A stretch of 64,000 nt of DNA from Bacteroidetes bacterium HLUCCA01 (GTDB lineage: Bacteria; Bacteroidota; Rhodothermia; Balneolales; HLUCCA01), in the NCBI GenBank assembly GCA_001314545.1, contig LIHN01000001.1:836180-900179 (forward strand). Reading direction: 5' to 3'. The number at the start of each line of letters is the position of its first letter. Positions within the stretch are counted from its first letter, which is position 1. A program made the position numbers and the translations under genes. Positions 1 to 9,694 of this stretch are shown piece by piece. The notes below the pieces were generated by a model that was not told the DNA's origin, did not search any database, and saw only the letters and a list, made by a program, of their open reading frames with translations.

Positions 1-76
1 TTTTGGCCTATGTGCTGACCCGAATTTTACTGTCCTACAAGTATACTTTACTGATATTATTGCACATACAGAACCT

Positions 77-1468
77 ATGAGTGTTTCGCATAATCCCACT
101 GAGCAACTGTTCAAAGCCGTAGTACGGCATTTCAGGGATGCCATTTTAATTATCAAGACTCCGGACAAACACGAGGAAGACCCGGAGATTGTCTTTGCCA
201 ATGAGCAGATTACCGCGCTGACAGGGTTTACACCGGCTGAACTCGTAGGTCAGTCGCCGCGGCTGCTGAACGGACCGGACACGGATCCGGTCAAACTGGA
301 GCAGATTCACAAGGCCATCGTCAACCGCGAAACCTACAGCACCGAACTCAAAAACTACCACCGGAACGGGAAGTCATACTGGGCAGAAATCACGTTGACC
401 CCTATCTGCACGGATGACGGTATCTGTACCCACTACTTGTCTGTAAACCGGGACATCACCGAGGAACGGCGCGTCCGCAACACCCTGCTCATGCAGTCCT
501 CCGTACTCGATCAGGTTGAAAATGCCATTGTTGTACTTGACAAAGACCGTAAGGTCATCTATTGGAATGCGTCTGCCGAGCAGTTGTATCAATACAATGC
601 CGAGGAAATGATGGGCACCCGAAGCATCGGCAAGCTCACCTGGCCGGCCGACCGTCACATTACACAGAAAGCCATCCGTCAAATCCTCGCCAAAGGTCAG
701 TGGCAGGGCGAAATCCGGCTTCGCCGCAAAGACGGTTCGCACTTTCCGGCCCTGGTCAGCAACCGCATCCTGCTCAACGAAGACAAGGAAATCATCGGTT
801 ATATAGGCGTGAGCACGGATATTACCTACCAGAAGCAGATTCAGTCCGAGCTGGAAGACTCCCTGCATGAAAAAGAGGTACTCCTTAAAGAAATTCACCA
901 TCGGGTAAAAAACAACATGCAGGTGATCTCCAGCCTGCTTTTCCTGCAGTCGATGCAGTCTGACGATCCCCTCGTACAGGAAATACTGGTTGAAAGTCAG
1001 AACCGGGTGCGGTCGATGTCGATGGTACACGAAAAGCTGTACCGGTCCACGAATTTATCGCGTATTGCCTTTGACGACTACATCCTGGAGCTGACCAGCG
1101 ACCAGATGAATACCTGGGTTGGGAAAAACTCCGTCATTGAAAAGCACTTCGACCTGGACTACGTCGAAATTGACATCGACAAAGCCATTCCCTGTGGTCT
1201 GCTGATCAATGAACTCATCAGTAACGCATTGAAACACGGTCTGAAAAACCACACCACCGGCAATATCTGGCTGTCTTTGAAAAAACAGGACGATGTAGTG
1301 CGCATCACCGTGGCCAACGACGGGAATCCGCTGCCCGATGGATTTACCCTGGAACACACCGAGACCCTGGGTATGCAGCTGATCGATTCGCTTACGCGGC
1401 AGCTGGATGGTTCACTCACCTTCCGGCAGCGACCGCACACCATTTTTGAGCTGGAATTCAGCCAGTAA
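77..1468 (+). CDS. PAS-PAS sensor histidine kinase (HisKA_2 type)
   Basis: A soluble sensor kinase of 463 residues with no membrane segment. Two PAS domains (about residues 12-130 and 135-255) precede a HisKA_2 phosphoacceptor helix with EIHHRVKNN (His at about 274/275) and an HATPase_c domain with the N-box LLINELISNALKHG and the G-box LGMQLID. HisKA_2 kinases usually phosphorylate stand-alone receivers, but none is encoded nearby, so the partner is unknown. The first PAS resembles LOV domains (GxxxRxLxGPDTD), yet the flavin-binding Cys of GxNCRFLQ is absent (GQSPRLLN), so blue-light photochemistry of the LOV type is not expected. The start is the first ATG after an AT-rich leader. It stands alone, with patatin downstream on the same strand. 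Confidence 0.9.
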   Translation: MSVSHNPTEQLFKAVVRHFRDAILIIKTPDKHEEDPEIVFANEQITALTGFTPAELVGQSPRLLNGPDTDPVKLEQIHKAIVNRETYSTELKNYHRNGKSYWAEITLTPICTDDGICTHYLSVNRDITEERRVRNTLLMQSSVLDQVENAIVVLDKDRKVIYWNASAEQLYQYNAEEMMGTRSIGKLTWPADRHITQKAIRQILAKGQWQGEIRLRRKDGSHFPALVSNRILLNEDKEIIGYIGVSTDITYQKQIQSELEDSLHEKEVLLKEIHHRVKNNMQVISSLLFLQSMQSDDPLVQEILVESQNRVRSMSMVHEKLYRSTNLSRIAFDDYILELTSDQMNTWVGKNSVIEKHFDLDYVEIDIDKAIPCGLLINELISNALKHGLKNHTTGNIWLSLKKQDDVVRITVANDGNPLPDGFTLEHTETLGMQLIDSLTRQLDGSLTFRQRPHTIFELEFSQ

Positions 1469-1502
1469 GCTGCCCGGCGGGTATTCCGGTGGCCGGTGAC
1501 AT

Positions 1503-1562
1503 GGCTTGTGTGGCTATAACAGGCTTTCGCAACTACAGCAGGCTTGTGTGGCTTTAGCAGAC
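1503..1562. repeat. Short direct repeat upstream of the patatin gene
   Basis: Two 22-base copies of GGCTTGTGTGGCT followed by (A/T)TA(A/G)CAG(G/A)C begin at 1503 and 1541, with a degenerate third partial copy just after. They lie between the kinase stop and the patatin start. No coding role is evident. Confidence 0.6.
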
Positions 1563-1673
1563 TTGCGTGGCGGGGCTGAAAACCAACGGCTACGCTTTTC
1601 CCGGTCCCGGGCACATAATTCTCCTGCCGAGTCCGTACTTTGTGCTTATAACCATCGCACAAATTCATACCTC

Positions 1674-2678
1674 ATGGCAAAGAAAATAGGACTAGCACTC
1701 GGCGCCGGATCGGCACGGGGGCTTTCGCTCATCGGCGTACTCAAAGCCTTCCGTGAATCGGGGATCCGGCCGGAATTTGTAGCCGGAACCAGTATAGGCT
1801 CCATGATGGGGGCGGTGTATGCGGCCGGAAACCTGGATGCCGTTGAGGAGCTCATGCGTCACATCACCCTGGGCAAAATGGCCAACTACCTGGACTTCAC
1901 CATTCCCCGGCAAGCGCTCATGGAAGGTGACAAGATCATGGGCCTCCTGCATGAAATCATCCCGGTGAGTGATTTCAGTGAGCTGGACATCCCCTTCAGT
2001 GCCGTAGCCTGCGACATTCACACCGGGCAGCAAGTCGTCCTCAGCTCCGGCGATGTACATACCGCGGTGCGAGCCAGCATCTCCCTGCCCGGAATTTTCA
2101 TGCCGGTACGGCACAATGATATGTGGCTGGTTGACGGCGGACTGGTCAATCCGGTTCCGGTAAGTGTGGTTCGGGAGCAGGATGTAGATCTGGTTATTGC
2201 CGTCGACCTGAACAATGATGTGCTGGATGCAAACGGTCGCAAAAAACTGAAGGCATCCGAAAAACAGGGTAAAGGAACCAAAAAAATTAAGGCCGAGTCC
2301 TCGCCGCAAGAAGCCTCGGACGTGCAGGCTCTTGTGGGTAAACACACACCCAACTGGATTATGGGCGCACTGGGCAGCCGGTTTAAGTCGATGGAGCGCT
2401 CGGTCAAAGACACCTTCGGCCGATGGATTGACGATGAAGACAAGGCGGAAAAAGCGGCCGGAAAAGGTCCCTCCATCTTTGATGCCCTCGCCTTCTCCAT
2501 TGATATCATGACTGTACAGATAACCCGTCGCAATTTCGAAACCCATCCGGCCGACCTGTACATCAATCCCGCAGTCGGGCACCTGGGTCTGTTCGCCTAT
2601 GACGAGGGCGGTCCCACCATCGATGATGGCTATGAACGGGCGATGCGGCTGATTGAGCAGGAAAAGCTGGCGGACTAA
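1674..2678 (+). CDS. Patatin-like phospholipase family protein
   Basis: A cytoplasmic 334-residue patatin-fold acyl hydrolase (RssA/YlbK type). The oxyanion loop GAGSARG (residues 10-16), the nucleophile elbow GTSIGS with Ser40, and the catalytic Asp in DGGL (Asp154) form the Ser-Asp dyad. A Lys-rich, probably disordered insertion follows at about 190-215, and the C-terminal 100 residues extend past the compact patatin fold. The frame is open further upstream, but the ATG at 1674 immediately precedes the first beta strand (MAKKIGLALG), and upstream codons are repeat-derived, so this start was chosen. The stop overlaps the convergent exchanger by 4 bases. The substrate cannot be told. Confidence 0.88.
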   Translation: MAKKIGLALGAGSARGLSLIGVLKAFRESGIRPEFVAGTSIGSMMGAVYAAGNLDAVEELMRHITLGKMANYLDFTIPRQALMEGDKIMGLLHEIIPVSDFSELDIPFSAVACDIHTGQQVVLSSGDVHTAVRASISLPGIFMPVRHNDMWLVDGGLVNPVPVSVVREQDVDLVIAVDLNNDVLDANGRKKLKASEKQGKGTKKIKAESSPQEASDVQALVGKHTPNWIMGALGSRFKSMERSVKDTFGRWIDDEDKAEKAAGKGPSIFDALAFSIDIMTVQITRRNFETHPADLYINPAVGHLGLFAYDEGGPTIDDGYERAMRLIEQEKLAD

Positions 2679-3622
2679 ACTAGCAGCCAGGCCAGATACC
2701 CCACATACGTGGCCAGCAGCAGCCCCCCCTCCAGTCGATTGATTTGATAGCCGAGGCGCATCATAGGCCAGATCAGCAGGGTCAGACCGAGCATCATCCC
2801 CAGGTCCACCAGCCCGAATCCGCTGCTGTCGAGCGGATGAATCAGGGCCGTAATCCCGAGAATACTCAGCAGGTTAAACACATTGGAGCCGATGATATTC
2901 CCCACGGCGATATCGGCTTCTTTCCTGATAGCCGCCACGGCCGAGGTGGCCAGTTCCGGCAGGCTGGTACCCACCGCCACGATGGTGATTCCTATCACCG
3001 CCTCGCTGATGCCCAGCAGCCGGGCAATCTGCACCGCGCCGGTAACCAGCATCTCTCCCCCCGCCACCAGCAATGCAAGTCCCAGGACGATGAGTCCCCA
3101 GATTTTAGCCGTACTCATTTCGGCGACGGTGGCATCCGGCTCCTCCACCAACTGATGAACCAGTTCTTCGGGCAGGGTGCGGGTGCGACGAATATTGTAC
3201 ACGATGTAGGCAATGAGTCCCGAAAAAAGTATCGCTCCTTCAATCCGGCCGATGCTGTCGTTGATGATGAACATGGAGGCGGCCAGGGTGATGCCAATCA
3301 TCAGGGGCACATCCATCCGAAGCAGTGATTTATGAATGAGCAGGGGACGAATGATGGCAGCCAGTCCCAGAATCAGGGCAATGTTGGCGATATTGGAACC
3401 GATGACGTTCCCGATGGCGATGGCGCTGTTTCCGGCAATGGTAGCACGAACGCTGACCACCAGCTCGGGCGCGCTGGTTCCGAATGCAACCACGGTAATA
3501 CCGACTATCAGGGGTGTGAGTCCCAGTTTCAGGGCCAGCGCACTGCTGCCGTCAACAAGTTTGGCGGCCCCGAAGGTAAGCAGGACAAAACCGGCAATGA
3601 GCAACAGAACAGGAATGAGCAT
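2675..3622 (-). CDS. Calcium/sodium antiporter (CaCA family, YrbG-like)
   Basis: An inner-membrane cation exchanger of 315 residues and about ten helices. It shows the two inverted alpha repeats of the CaCA family: GTSAPELVVSV in the first half and GTSLPELATSA in the second, each followed by a GNxxGSNxxN segment. The Pro-Glu in each repeat supplies ion ligands. Length fits the bacterial YrbG group. It probably exchanges Na+ or H+ for Ca2+; the sequence cannot fix the ion. It is monocistronic, convergent with the patatin gene, and preceded by a TAnnTTTG-type promoter box. Confidence 0.92.
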   Translation of the reverse strand: MLIPVLLLIAGFVLLTFGAAKLVDGSSALALKLGLTPLIVGITVVAFGTSAPELVVSVRATIAGNSAIAIGNVIGSNIANIALILGLAAIIRPLLIHKSLLRMDVPLMIGITLAASMFIINDSIGRIEGAILFSGLIAYIVYNIRRTRTLPEELVHQLVEEPDATVAEMSTAKIWGLIVLGLALLVAGGEMLVTGAVQIARLLGISEAVIGITIVAVGTSLPELATSAVAAIRKEADIAVGNIIGSNVFNLLSILGITALIHPLDSSGFGLVDLGMMLGLTLLIWPMMRLGYQINRLEGGLLLATYVGYLAWLLV

Positions 3623-3686
3623 GGCGTTGGGTAGAGGGTTCGGATCGATCGGGTTGTAACGGTAGAAAAACGGCAGAAAACGAGCA

Positions 3687-3694
3687 CAAAGTTA
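3687..3694 (-). promoter_or_regulatory. Candidate Bacteroidota -7 promoter box (TAACTTTG)
   Basis: On the minus strand TAACTTTG exactly matches the TAnnTTTG -7 consensus known for Bacteroidota sigma-A, about 65 bases before the exchanger start. A clear -33 TTTG is not seen; TTTA lies near the expected place. Confidence 0.4.
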
Positions 3695-3726
3695 CCGTTA
3701 TTCCGCATCCTTTAAAAAGCTCATCA

Positions 3727-6700
3727 TCACTTGATCAGCGTTATTTGCTGGTGAATCCGTTCAGAGGGCGTTGTGAGCTGAACCAGGTACACCCCGCTGG
3801 GAAGATGGGCTGCATCCAGCCGGAAAGTGTGTTCGCCGGCGGGAAAGTCGCCGCTGGCCAGGATGCTCACCGGCCTGCCCAGTACATCGATGACCTGAAG
3901 CTGAAGGGTGGTGGGCTGGTCCAGCCCGACGCGGATGCGGGTGGTGGCGTTGAAGGGATTGGGGTACGCCGATAACAACCGGGTTTGGTTGGGCATAGCG
4001 CTATCCTGCGTGGTTGCGGTCGATGTCAACGTTGTCCGTGTTTTCAGCCGGACATCTATCACAGCGCACCCGTCTGTGTCGGGACGAAGCAGGGCGGAAT
4101 CCAGCACCAGCGCGGCGTCTGGTGCAAGCTGGTGCTCGTTGTTACCGGCATCCCACAAGGTGAGCGTAACCGGCATGCTGCCACCCAGGCTGATTTCAGC
4201 GGGCGCATCGCCCGATATGCCGCAAAGCTTCAGCTGTGCCAGGGTGCCCTGCTCGAAATCAGCGGGCGGACGGACATCCCAGGCCAGATGGCGCTCGTCT
4301 GCAGTTGTGCGAGGCGATTCGTTGTGGATGGTCACCCGTGAGCTCAACTCCGGAGCGTTGACGGCCAGGGTTGCGGCGCGGTCGATATCCAGCAGGTCGT
4401 AGCCGGTGTGGGCACGGTCATCGGCAATGAATTTCAGGGTGGTGGACGGCGGTGGAGCTTCGCCCGGAGCGGTTGAGGGTTGGCGCACGGTTATGGTCGC
4501 GAAGGGAGCCGGTTCGCGATGTTTGCCGAATAAGGGCGGGGTTGCACCCTGCAAGAGCTGGTCGCGACGAAAACGGAGGGTGGCCGGATCAGCGCCTGCC
4601 TCGCGCTGCATGAAAAAGCCGGAGAACGGTGCAATATGGGCCGGACCATCACCCAAATCCAGTTCCGCGCTGAAATACACGAACCCGGAGGTGTCGCCGG
4701 CGGTGCCGGAAGCCGTGGAGGCATCCGGATTCCACAGGGCGATGCCCGGGCGAACCCCGGCGCTGGCGGTGTAGGTCTGCGCCCAGTCGAGCGTGGCTTC
4801 GTAGGGGTTACCCGCCAGGTACCAGTCACTCACGCCGGACAGGTCGATGTCGGTATTGCCGGTCGGGGCGCCGTGGGTAAACCAGGTACCCGGAAGCCAG
4901 GTCCGTTCGGGCAGTCCGGACGGGTTGTCGGGGTAGATGTAGAAGAGGTAGCCGCGACCGGCCTGGAAGGTGCCGCCGGAGGCCGGAACAGGTTCGTAGG
5001 TGGCCTTGGCGGCATCGAACTGCCACAGATTGGAGGTAGTTCCGGTGTAGGTGGACCAGGTTGCATCGGGGCCGCCCTGGGTGAAGAAGTAGGGGTTCAG
5101 CGATGCGTAGGGCAGGTCCGTGTACGGAGCGCTGATCACCCGCCACCCTGCCTCCGCCAGCGTAAACCTTCGCAGGTGCAGTTCGGCCGGCCCGGCAAAC
5201 AGGCTAAACGACTGTCCTTCAGCCGGGAGGGTACCCTTATGCTGCACGGTCACCGTATACGTGCCGGCCGGGGGAGCATCCACTACCACCATCTCCACCG
5301 GATCAACCACATTATCCCCGCGCGACGCCCCCGCCGAAGGCGCGTCCGGATCCAGCACCCAGGGCAGCCGCGTCACCCCATCCGGACCCGTAACCCGCAC
5401 ATCCAGATCGTGCTCCAGCACCGGGGTGCGATTATTCAGCACCGAAGGCGAGTCCGAAGTCAGGGGCGTGCCCGGCGGATCCGTCCAGGCCAGGGTCACG
5501 TGCAGAGGCGACCTCCCGTCGGAATGCAGGGTGTAGCTGCGGGTGCCACCGTTCGGCACCGTGCCCTCCACATGCAACACCTGCCCCGCACCCCGCCCCG
5601 CCGCCTCCAGGTAGCGCAAGGCTCCGCCCCCGTCCAGCAGTCCGAAGCCATAGTCATAGTCCGGACCGTCCGTGTCCCCCGCCGGTCGGGCGGTATGGAT
5701 AAACAAGGCCTTATACGTTGACGCCAGCGGCGCGCGCGACCAGTGGCGCTGATAGAGCTCCTGCACCAGCGCGGCGGTTCCGGCCGCCACGGCCGCCGCC
5801 GAAGAGGTTCCCCCGGCCGTGGTATAATCGGTGTCGGCGGCGGCCCCGGGCGTCACCTCCACACCGGACAGTGCCACCAATTCCGGCTTGACCCGCCCGT
5901 CATCGGCCGGTCCCCGACCACTGGTCGGGCTCAGGGTTACCGATCCCGGACCTTCATACCCGGTGCCCGTGAGCCCGGCGCTGCCCACGGTCAGTACGTT
6001 CTTCGCCAGTGAAGCATAGCTCAGACTGCCGCCGCTATCCCCATCCAGATTACGGACCGCATCGCTCACCTCCCACGAATCCGTGCCGTAGTTGTACACC
6101 CAATGGTCGACCGGCTGGGTGGCCGGACCAAAACCGTGCTGATTGCCGGCCGCTTTCACCAGCAGCAAGGCGGGATGGGCGTACGCCAGACTGTCCCACC
6201 GGGCCGAGCGCGGGGCATAGTACCCGAAAACATAATCCTCGGTGGCGGAGTAATCGGTGGTACCGGCCCAGGTCCAGGTCACATCGGGTCGCGCATCCGC
6301 ATCGATGGCCACCTCCAGCCATCCGGCCGAATAGGTGTAGGGATGAAATCCGATGCGCAGTCCCTCCCCCGCCGCGGTTGCCATGGATGCCACTTCACGA
6401 TCGCTTCCGGCGAGCCAGGCCTTCAGGCTTGCCGAGGGCGCCATGCCCCGGGCTTCGGCATCGACCCCGGCTGCCATCACCGTTCCGGCCATGTTGGTAG
6501 CGTGTTTGTTCGGCGAAAGGACGTCGGTCTCCTCGTAGGTAACCCGGGTGCCGAATTCCACGTGGGTAGTCCGGGGCGGACCCACATCCCACAAGCCAAC
6601 TGTAACGCCGCTTCCGCTGAGTCCCAGCTGCAGGAAGCCGCCGGTACGCGCCTCCGCAAGGCCCGATTGTCGGGCGAGGGATTCGTTGGCCGGCACGAGG

Positions 6701-7017
6701 TGATTGGTTAGCAGGGTCGGGGGCACCCGGTCGCAGCAGGGGTCATACCTCCCGGGTTCCGGGCGACCCGATTCCGGCAATAGCTGTGAAGACTGACCCG
6801 ATTCCGGCAACAGCTGCGAAGACCGACCCGATTCCGGCAGCGCCACCATCGCCACTCCCGCCGGGTCCTCCAGGTGCCACCCCGCCCGGGGCGTGTCCAT
6901 CGCAGACCGGGGCTCACCGGGACCCTCCGGCCACAGCCATACCCCTGCCAGCGCAAGCAGCAACGCTGCGATGGTGAGGCTGTACGCCGTTGTAAACCAG
7001 TGGTATTTGCCGGACAT
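3727..7017 (-). CDS. Subtilisin-like S8 serine protease with T9SS sorting tail
   Basis: A secreted protease of 1096 residues. An N-terminal hydrophobic segment (about 11-30) acts as signal or anchor. A short region of three 10-residue repeats (about 60-86) follows. The S8 catalytic domain (about 130-475) carries Asp144 (GLWDVG), His172 (KHATNMAGT), the oxyanion Asn292 (AAGN) and Ser405 (GGTSSAA). A P-domain/jelly-roll-like segment lies at about 480-610. From about 620 a beta-rich module starting GWRVISAP precedes the T9SS type A tail (about 1015-1096; YPNPFN, LPSGVY, final ITLIK). T9SS tails direct export across the outer membrane and surface attachment or release. The gene is divergent from the S9 peptidase at 7128, so both may serve extracellular protein digestion. 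Confidence 0.92.
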   Translation of the reverse strand: MSGKYHWFTTAYSLTIAALLLALAGVWLWPEGPGEPRSAMDTPRAGWHLEDPAGVAMVALPESGRSSQLLPESGQSSQLLPESGRPEPGRYDPCCDRVPPTLLTNHLVPANESLARQSGLAEARTGGFLQLGLSGSGVTVGLWDVGPPRTTHVEFGTRVTYEETDVLSPNKHATNMAGTVMAAGVDAEARGMAPSASLKAWLAGSDREVASMATAAGEGLRIGFHPYTYSAGWLEVAIDADARPDVTWTWAGTTDYSATEDYVFGYYAPRSARWDSLAYAHPALLLVKAAGNQHGFGPATQPVDHWVYNYGTDSWEVSDAVRNLDGDSGGSLSYASLAKNVLTVGSAGLTGTGYEGPGSVTLSPTSGRGPADDGRVKPELVALSGVEVTPGAAADTDYTTAGGTSSAAAVAAGTAALVQELYQRHWSRAPLASTYKALFIHTARPAGDTDGPDYDYGFGLLDGGGALRYLEAAGRGAGQVLHVEGTVPNGGTRSYTLHSDGRSPLHVTLAWTDPPGTPLTSDSPSVLNNRTPVLEHDLDVRVTGPDGVTRLPWVLDPDAPSAGASRGDNVVDPVEMVVVDAPPAGTYTVTVQHKGTLPAEGQSFSLFAGPAELHLRRFTLAEAGWRVISAPYTDLPYASLNPYFFTQGGPDATWSTYTGTTSNLWQFDAAKATYEPVPASGGTFQAGRGYLFYIYPDNPSGLPERTWLPGTWFTHGAPTGNTDIDLSGVSDWYLAGNPYEATLDWAQTYTASAGVRPGIALWNPDASTASGTAGDTSGFVYFSAELDLGDGPAHIAPFSGFFMQREAGADPATLRFRRDQLLQGATPPLFGKHREPAPFATITVRQPSTAPGEAPPPSTTLKFIADDRAHTGYDLLDIDRAATLAVNAPELSSRVTIHNESPRTTADERHLAWDVRPPADFEQGTLAQLKLCGISGDAPAEISLGGSMPVTLTLWDAGNNEHQLAPDAALVLDSALLRPDTDGCAVIDVRLKTRTTLTSTATTQDSAMPNQTRLLSAYPNPFNATTRIRVGLDQPTTLQLQVIDVLGRPVSILASGDFPAGEHTFRLDAAHLPSGVYLVQLTTPSERIHQQITLIK
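6765..6840 (-). repeat. In-frame 30-base tandem repeat in the S8 protease
   Basis: GACCCGATTCCGGCA recurs at 6765, 6795 and 6825, a strict 30-base period. It encodes 10-residue units of the form LLPESGRSSQ just after the N-terminal membrane segment. Copy number can change without a frameshift. Confidence 0.85.
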
Positions 7018-7127
7018 TCGGGTTAAAAACTTTTTACCGCCGCAGGTAGTTGCCGGTTTGGATTCAAGGGAAAATAACTGTTAGTTAGCAAAATTGTCTG
7101 CGTAACCTTAACACAACCGGGTCATTT

Positions 7128-9650
7128 ATGTTTGAACAGATTAGTCTGTCCGGCCGGCGATATGCCGGCGCGGTCGCCTTGCTTGTTTTTTTGTGGCTGC
7201 AACCCGTTGCACACACCACAGCATCCGCAGCTGCAATCCCGAACGGAACCCATGAAATAGCGGCCACAGCTCCGGCGCATTCCTTCGAGGCTCAACCTGC
7301 CCAAACCCGGGCCCAGTCCGACCCGGCCTTAGCACCCGCCACCGACACCACCCTCATCCAGCTGACCGACCTGCTCCAACTCTATCAGCTCGGCAGCGTC
7401 ACCTACGCCCCGGACGGCCGTCACATCGCCTTCAGCACAACCTCGGTCGTGGAACAAGACGACCCCCTCCGACCCTACACGTATCGCACACGCATCTGGC
7501 TGGTACCCGCCGATGGTAGTGCTCCGGCCCGGGCGCTCACCGGCGATCGCCAAAATGCCTCACAGCCCGCCTGGCACCCATCCGGCGAGCACCTGGCCTT
7601 CGTGCGTTCCGTTGACGGTCAGTCGCAGATCATGCTGCTATCGCTCAACGGCGGGGAACCCCGCGCCCTGACCAACGCCGAAAACGGAGCCTCCTCCCCG
7701 GTCTGGAGTCCGGACGGAACCCGGCTGCTGTTCTCCTCATCCGTTTCCATGGCCTCGCTGTTGTCGAGCACCGACTTCGCCGGCGGTCCGGGCTGGAGTA
7801 TCGAGCGGGGCGGACTGGATCAGGCCTCATCAACAACCGCATCTGGCGCCCGGGGCACCAACCACACAACCGGACAGGGCGGAAATAACGCATCCGGCGC
7901 TGCCGGAACGGGCTCAAACGGCGCGGCAGACAACAACGCCGCCGCTGAGCCCCAGCCCAATCCCGACGGCACCCTCGCTGAAATCCGTGCCTGGCTCCAC
8001 CAAAATGCCGCACAAGACAATCCACGCGTGCTGACCCGGCTGAATTTTCAGGGCGAAACCGACCTCGAGCCGGAAATGCGTTTTTCTCATCGCTATATCA
8101 TCGATGTCGATGTGGATGATCACAATGCCGCAGCGCAGTCGGGCACCGCTATCACAGCCGGCTATACGAGCTGGGGTGGCGGGAGCTGGAGCGCGGATGG
8201 TGCCCACGTCTACCTGCACACCTCCGCCGATATCCCCGTCGATGAGGAAGGTCGGGCCGCGATGGGGGCCGATGGACAGACCCACCCCGACCGACTCAAC
8301 CGAAACCGGATCTTCCGCGTGGCGACCGATGGAAGCGGGGAGATTACCCTCGTTGCAGACATGCAGGATTTCAGCGTGGCCAACCCGCAGGTATCTCCCG
8401 ATGGAACCCACATCGCGTTCACATCCTCCGACCAGCGCGACCTGGGCTACGCCCAGACGGAAATCCACGTCATGCGCATCGATGGAAGCAATGCCCGGGC
8501 GCTTTCCGCCAGCATCGACCGCTCGGCGGGCAACCTGCAGTGGTCGGACGACAGCCGGCAGGTCTATTTCACGGCCAACAGTGACGGAGGCACCCTGTTG
8601 TATCGGTCGGGGATAATCCCGGGTCGCGGACAGTCCACACCCACGGTGCAGTCGCTCAGCGTTGTAACGGAAGGCATCCGCAGCTTCGATATACGTGGCA
8701 ATCAGGTCGCTTTTGTGCGCACCGCCATCGAAAACCCCTTCGAGCTGTACAGCGCCCGACTGGCAACGGGCCGGAACGTCCCGGCTGACCGACTCTTGGG
8801 TGACCGCACCGTGCTGACCGATTTCAATTACCGCTGGCTGGAAGGCAAGCAGCTGAGTCGGCCCGTGCGCGGGGTGACCGACTCGGACGGCTTTCCCGTG
8901 GAGTACTGGATTATGGAGCCCACAGCGCTCGAGGCGGGGAAAACCTATCCCCTCATGCTCCAGATTCACGGCGGGCCGTCGGCAATGTGGGGACCGGGCG
9001 AGGCCTCGATGTGGTTCGAATTTCAGTACCTCGCCGCGCGCGGATATGGCATTGTCTACAGCAATCCGAGGGGTTCGGGCGGGTACGGCCGCGATTTTCA
9101 GTATGGCAACTACCAGGACTGGGGGTTCGGTCCGATGCGCGATGTGCTGGCCGCCACCGACCGGGCCATGGAGCTGGACTGGGTTGACACCGACCGGATG
9201 GTCGTTACCGGAGGTTCCTACGCCGGCTATCTGACCGCCTTTATCATCGGCCACGACCACCGGTTCAAAGCTGCCTTCGCCCAGCGCGGCGTATACGATC
9301 TGCATACGTTTTTAGGCGAGGGAAATGCCTGGCGACTGGTTCCGAATCATTTCGGTGGGTATCCGTGGGAGTCGGCCGAGGTGGACTCTGTACTGCGTGC
9401 CAATTCGCCCATGACCTATGTCGGGCAGATTCGCACGCCCCTGCTCATCAAGCATGGCGATGTGGACCTCCGCACGGGCGTCATCCAGAGCGAGATGATT
9501 TACAAGGCCCTGAAAATCCGCGGACAGGATGTGGAATACGTGCGGTATCCGCGCGCCAGCCACGAGATGTCGCGCAGCGGGGAGCCCCTGCACCGGCTGG
9601 ACCGGATTTTGCGAATTTATGAGTACTTTGAGCGCTATGTCGGCGAGTAG
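7128..9650 (+). CDS. S9 family prolyl oligopeptidase, exported
   Basis: An 840-residue serine peptidase with a signal peptide (hydrophobic to about 30, Ala-rich cleavage region), a WD40-like beta-propeller with repeated SPDGxxIAF-type blades, and a C-terminal alpha/beta hydrolase domain. The triad is Ser697 in GGSYAGY, Asp in HGDVDLR and His in RASHEMS. It cleaves peptides of oligopeptide size. At about 233-280 the propeller contains a low-complexity Gly/Asn/Ala/Thr-rich insert. Two amidohydrolase genes follow on the same strand, spaced 44 and 12 bases apart, ending in one terminator, so the three are probably an operon. Confidence 0.93.
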   Translation: MFEQISLSGRRYAGAVALLVFLWLQPVAHTTASAAAIPNGTHEIAATAPAHSFEAQPAQTRAQSDPALAPATDTTLIQLTDLLQLYQLGSVTYAPDGRHIAFSTTSVVEQDDPLRPYTYRTRIWLVPADGSAPARALTGDRQNASQPAWHPSGEHLAFVRSVDGQSQIMLLSLNGGEPRALTNAENGASSPVWSPDGTRLLFSSSVSMASLLSSTDFAGGPGWSIERGGLDQASSTTASGARGTNHTTGQGGNNASGAAGTGSNGAADNNAAAEPQPNPDGTLAEIRAWLHQNAAQDNPRVLTRLNFQGETDLEPEMRFSHRYIIDVDVDDHNAAAQSGTAITAGYTSWGGGSWSADGAHVYLHTSADIPVDEEGRAAMGADGQTHPDRLNRNRIFRVATDGSGEITLVADMQDFSVANPQVSPDGTHIAFTSSDQRDLGYAQTEIHVMRIDGSNARALSASIDRSAGNLQWSDDSRQVYFTANSDGGTLLYRSGIIPGRGQSTPTVQSLSVVTEGIRSFDIRGNQVAFVRTAIENPFELYSARLATGRNVPADRLLGDRTVLTDFNYRWLEGKQLSRPVRGVTDSDGFPVEYWIMEPTALEAGKTYPLMLQIHGGPSAMWGPGEASMWFEFQYLAARGYGIVYSNPRGSGGYGRDFQYGNYQDWGFGPMRDVLAATDRAMELDWVDTDRMVVTGGSYAGYLTAFIIGHDHRFKAAFAQRGVYDLHTFLGEGNAWRLVPNHFGGYPWESAEVDSVLRANSPMTYVGQIRTPLLIKHGDVDLRTGVIQSEMIYKALKIRGQDVEYVRYPRASHEMSRSGEPLHRLDRILRIYEYFERYVGE

Positions 9651-9694
9651 CCCCGATTTTATCCAAACCTAACACGAACACCAATACCGAAACC

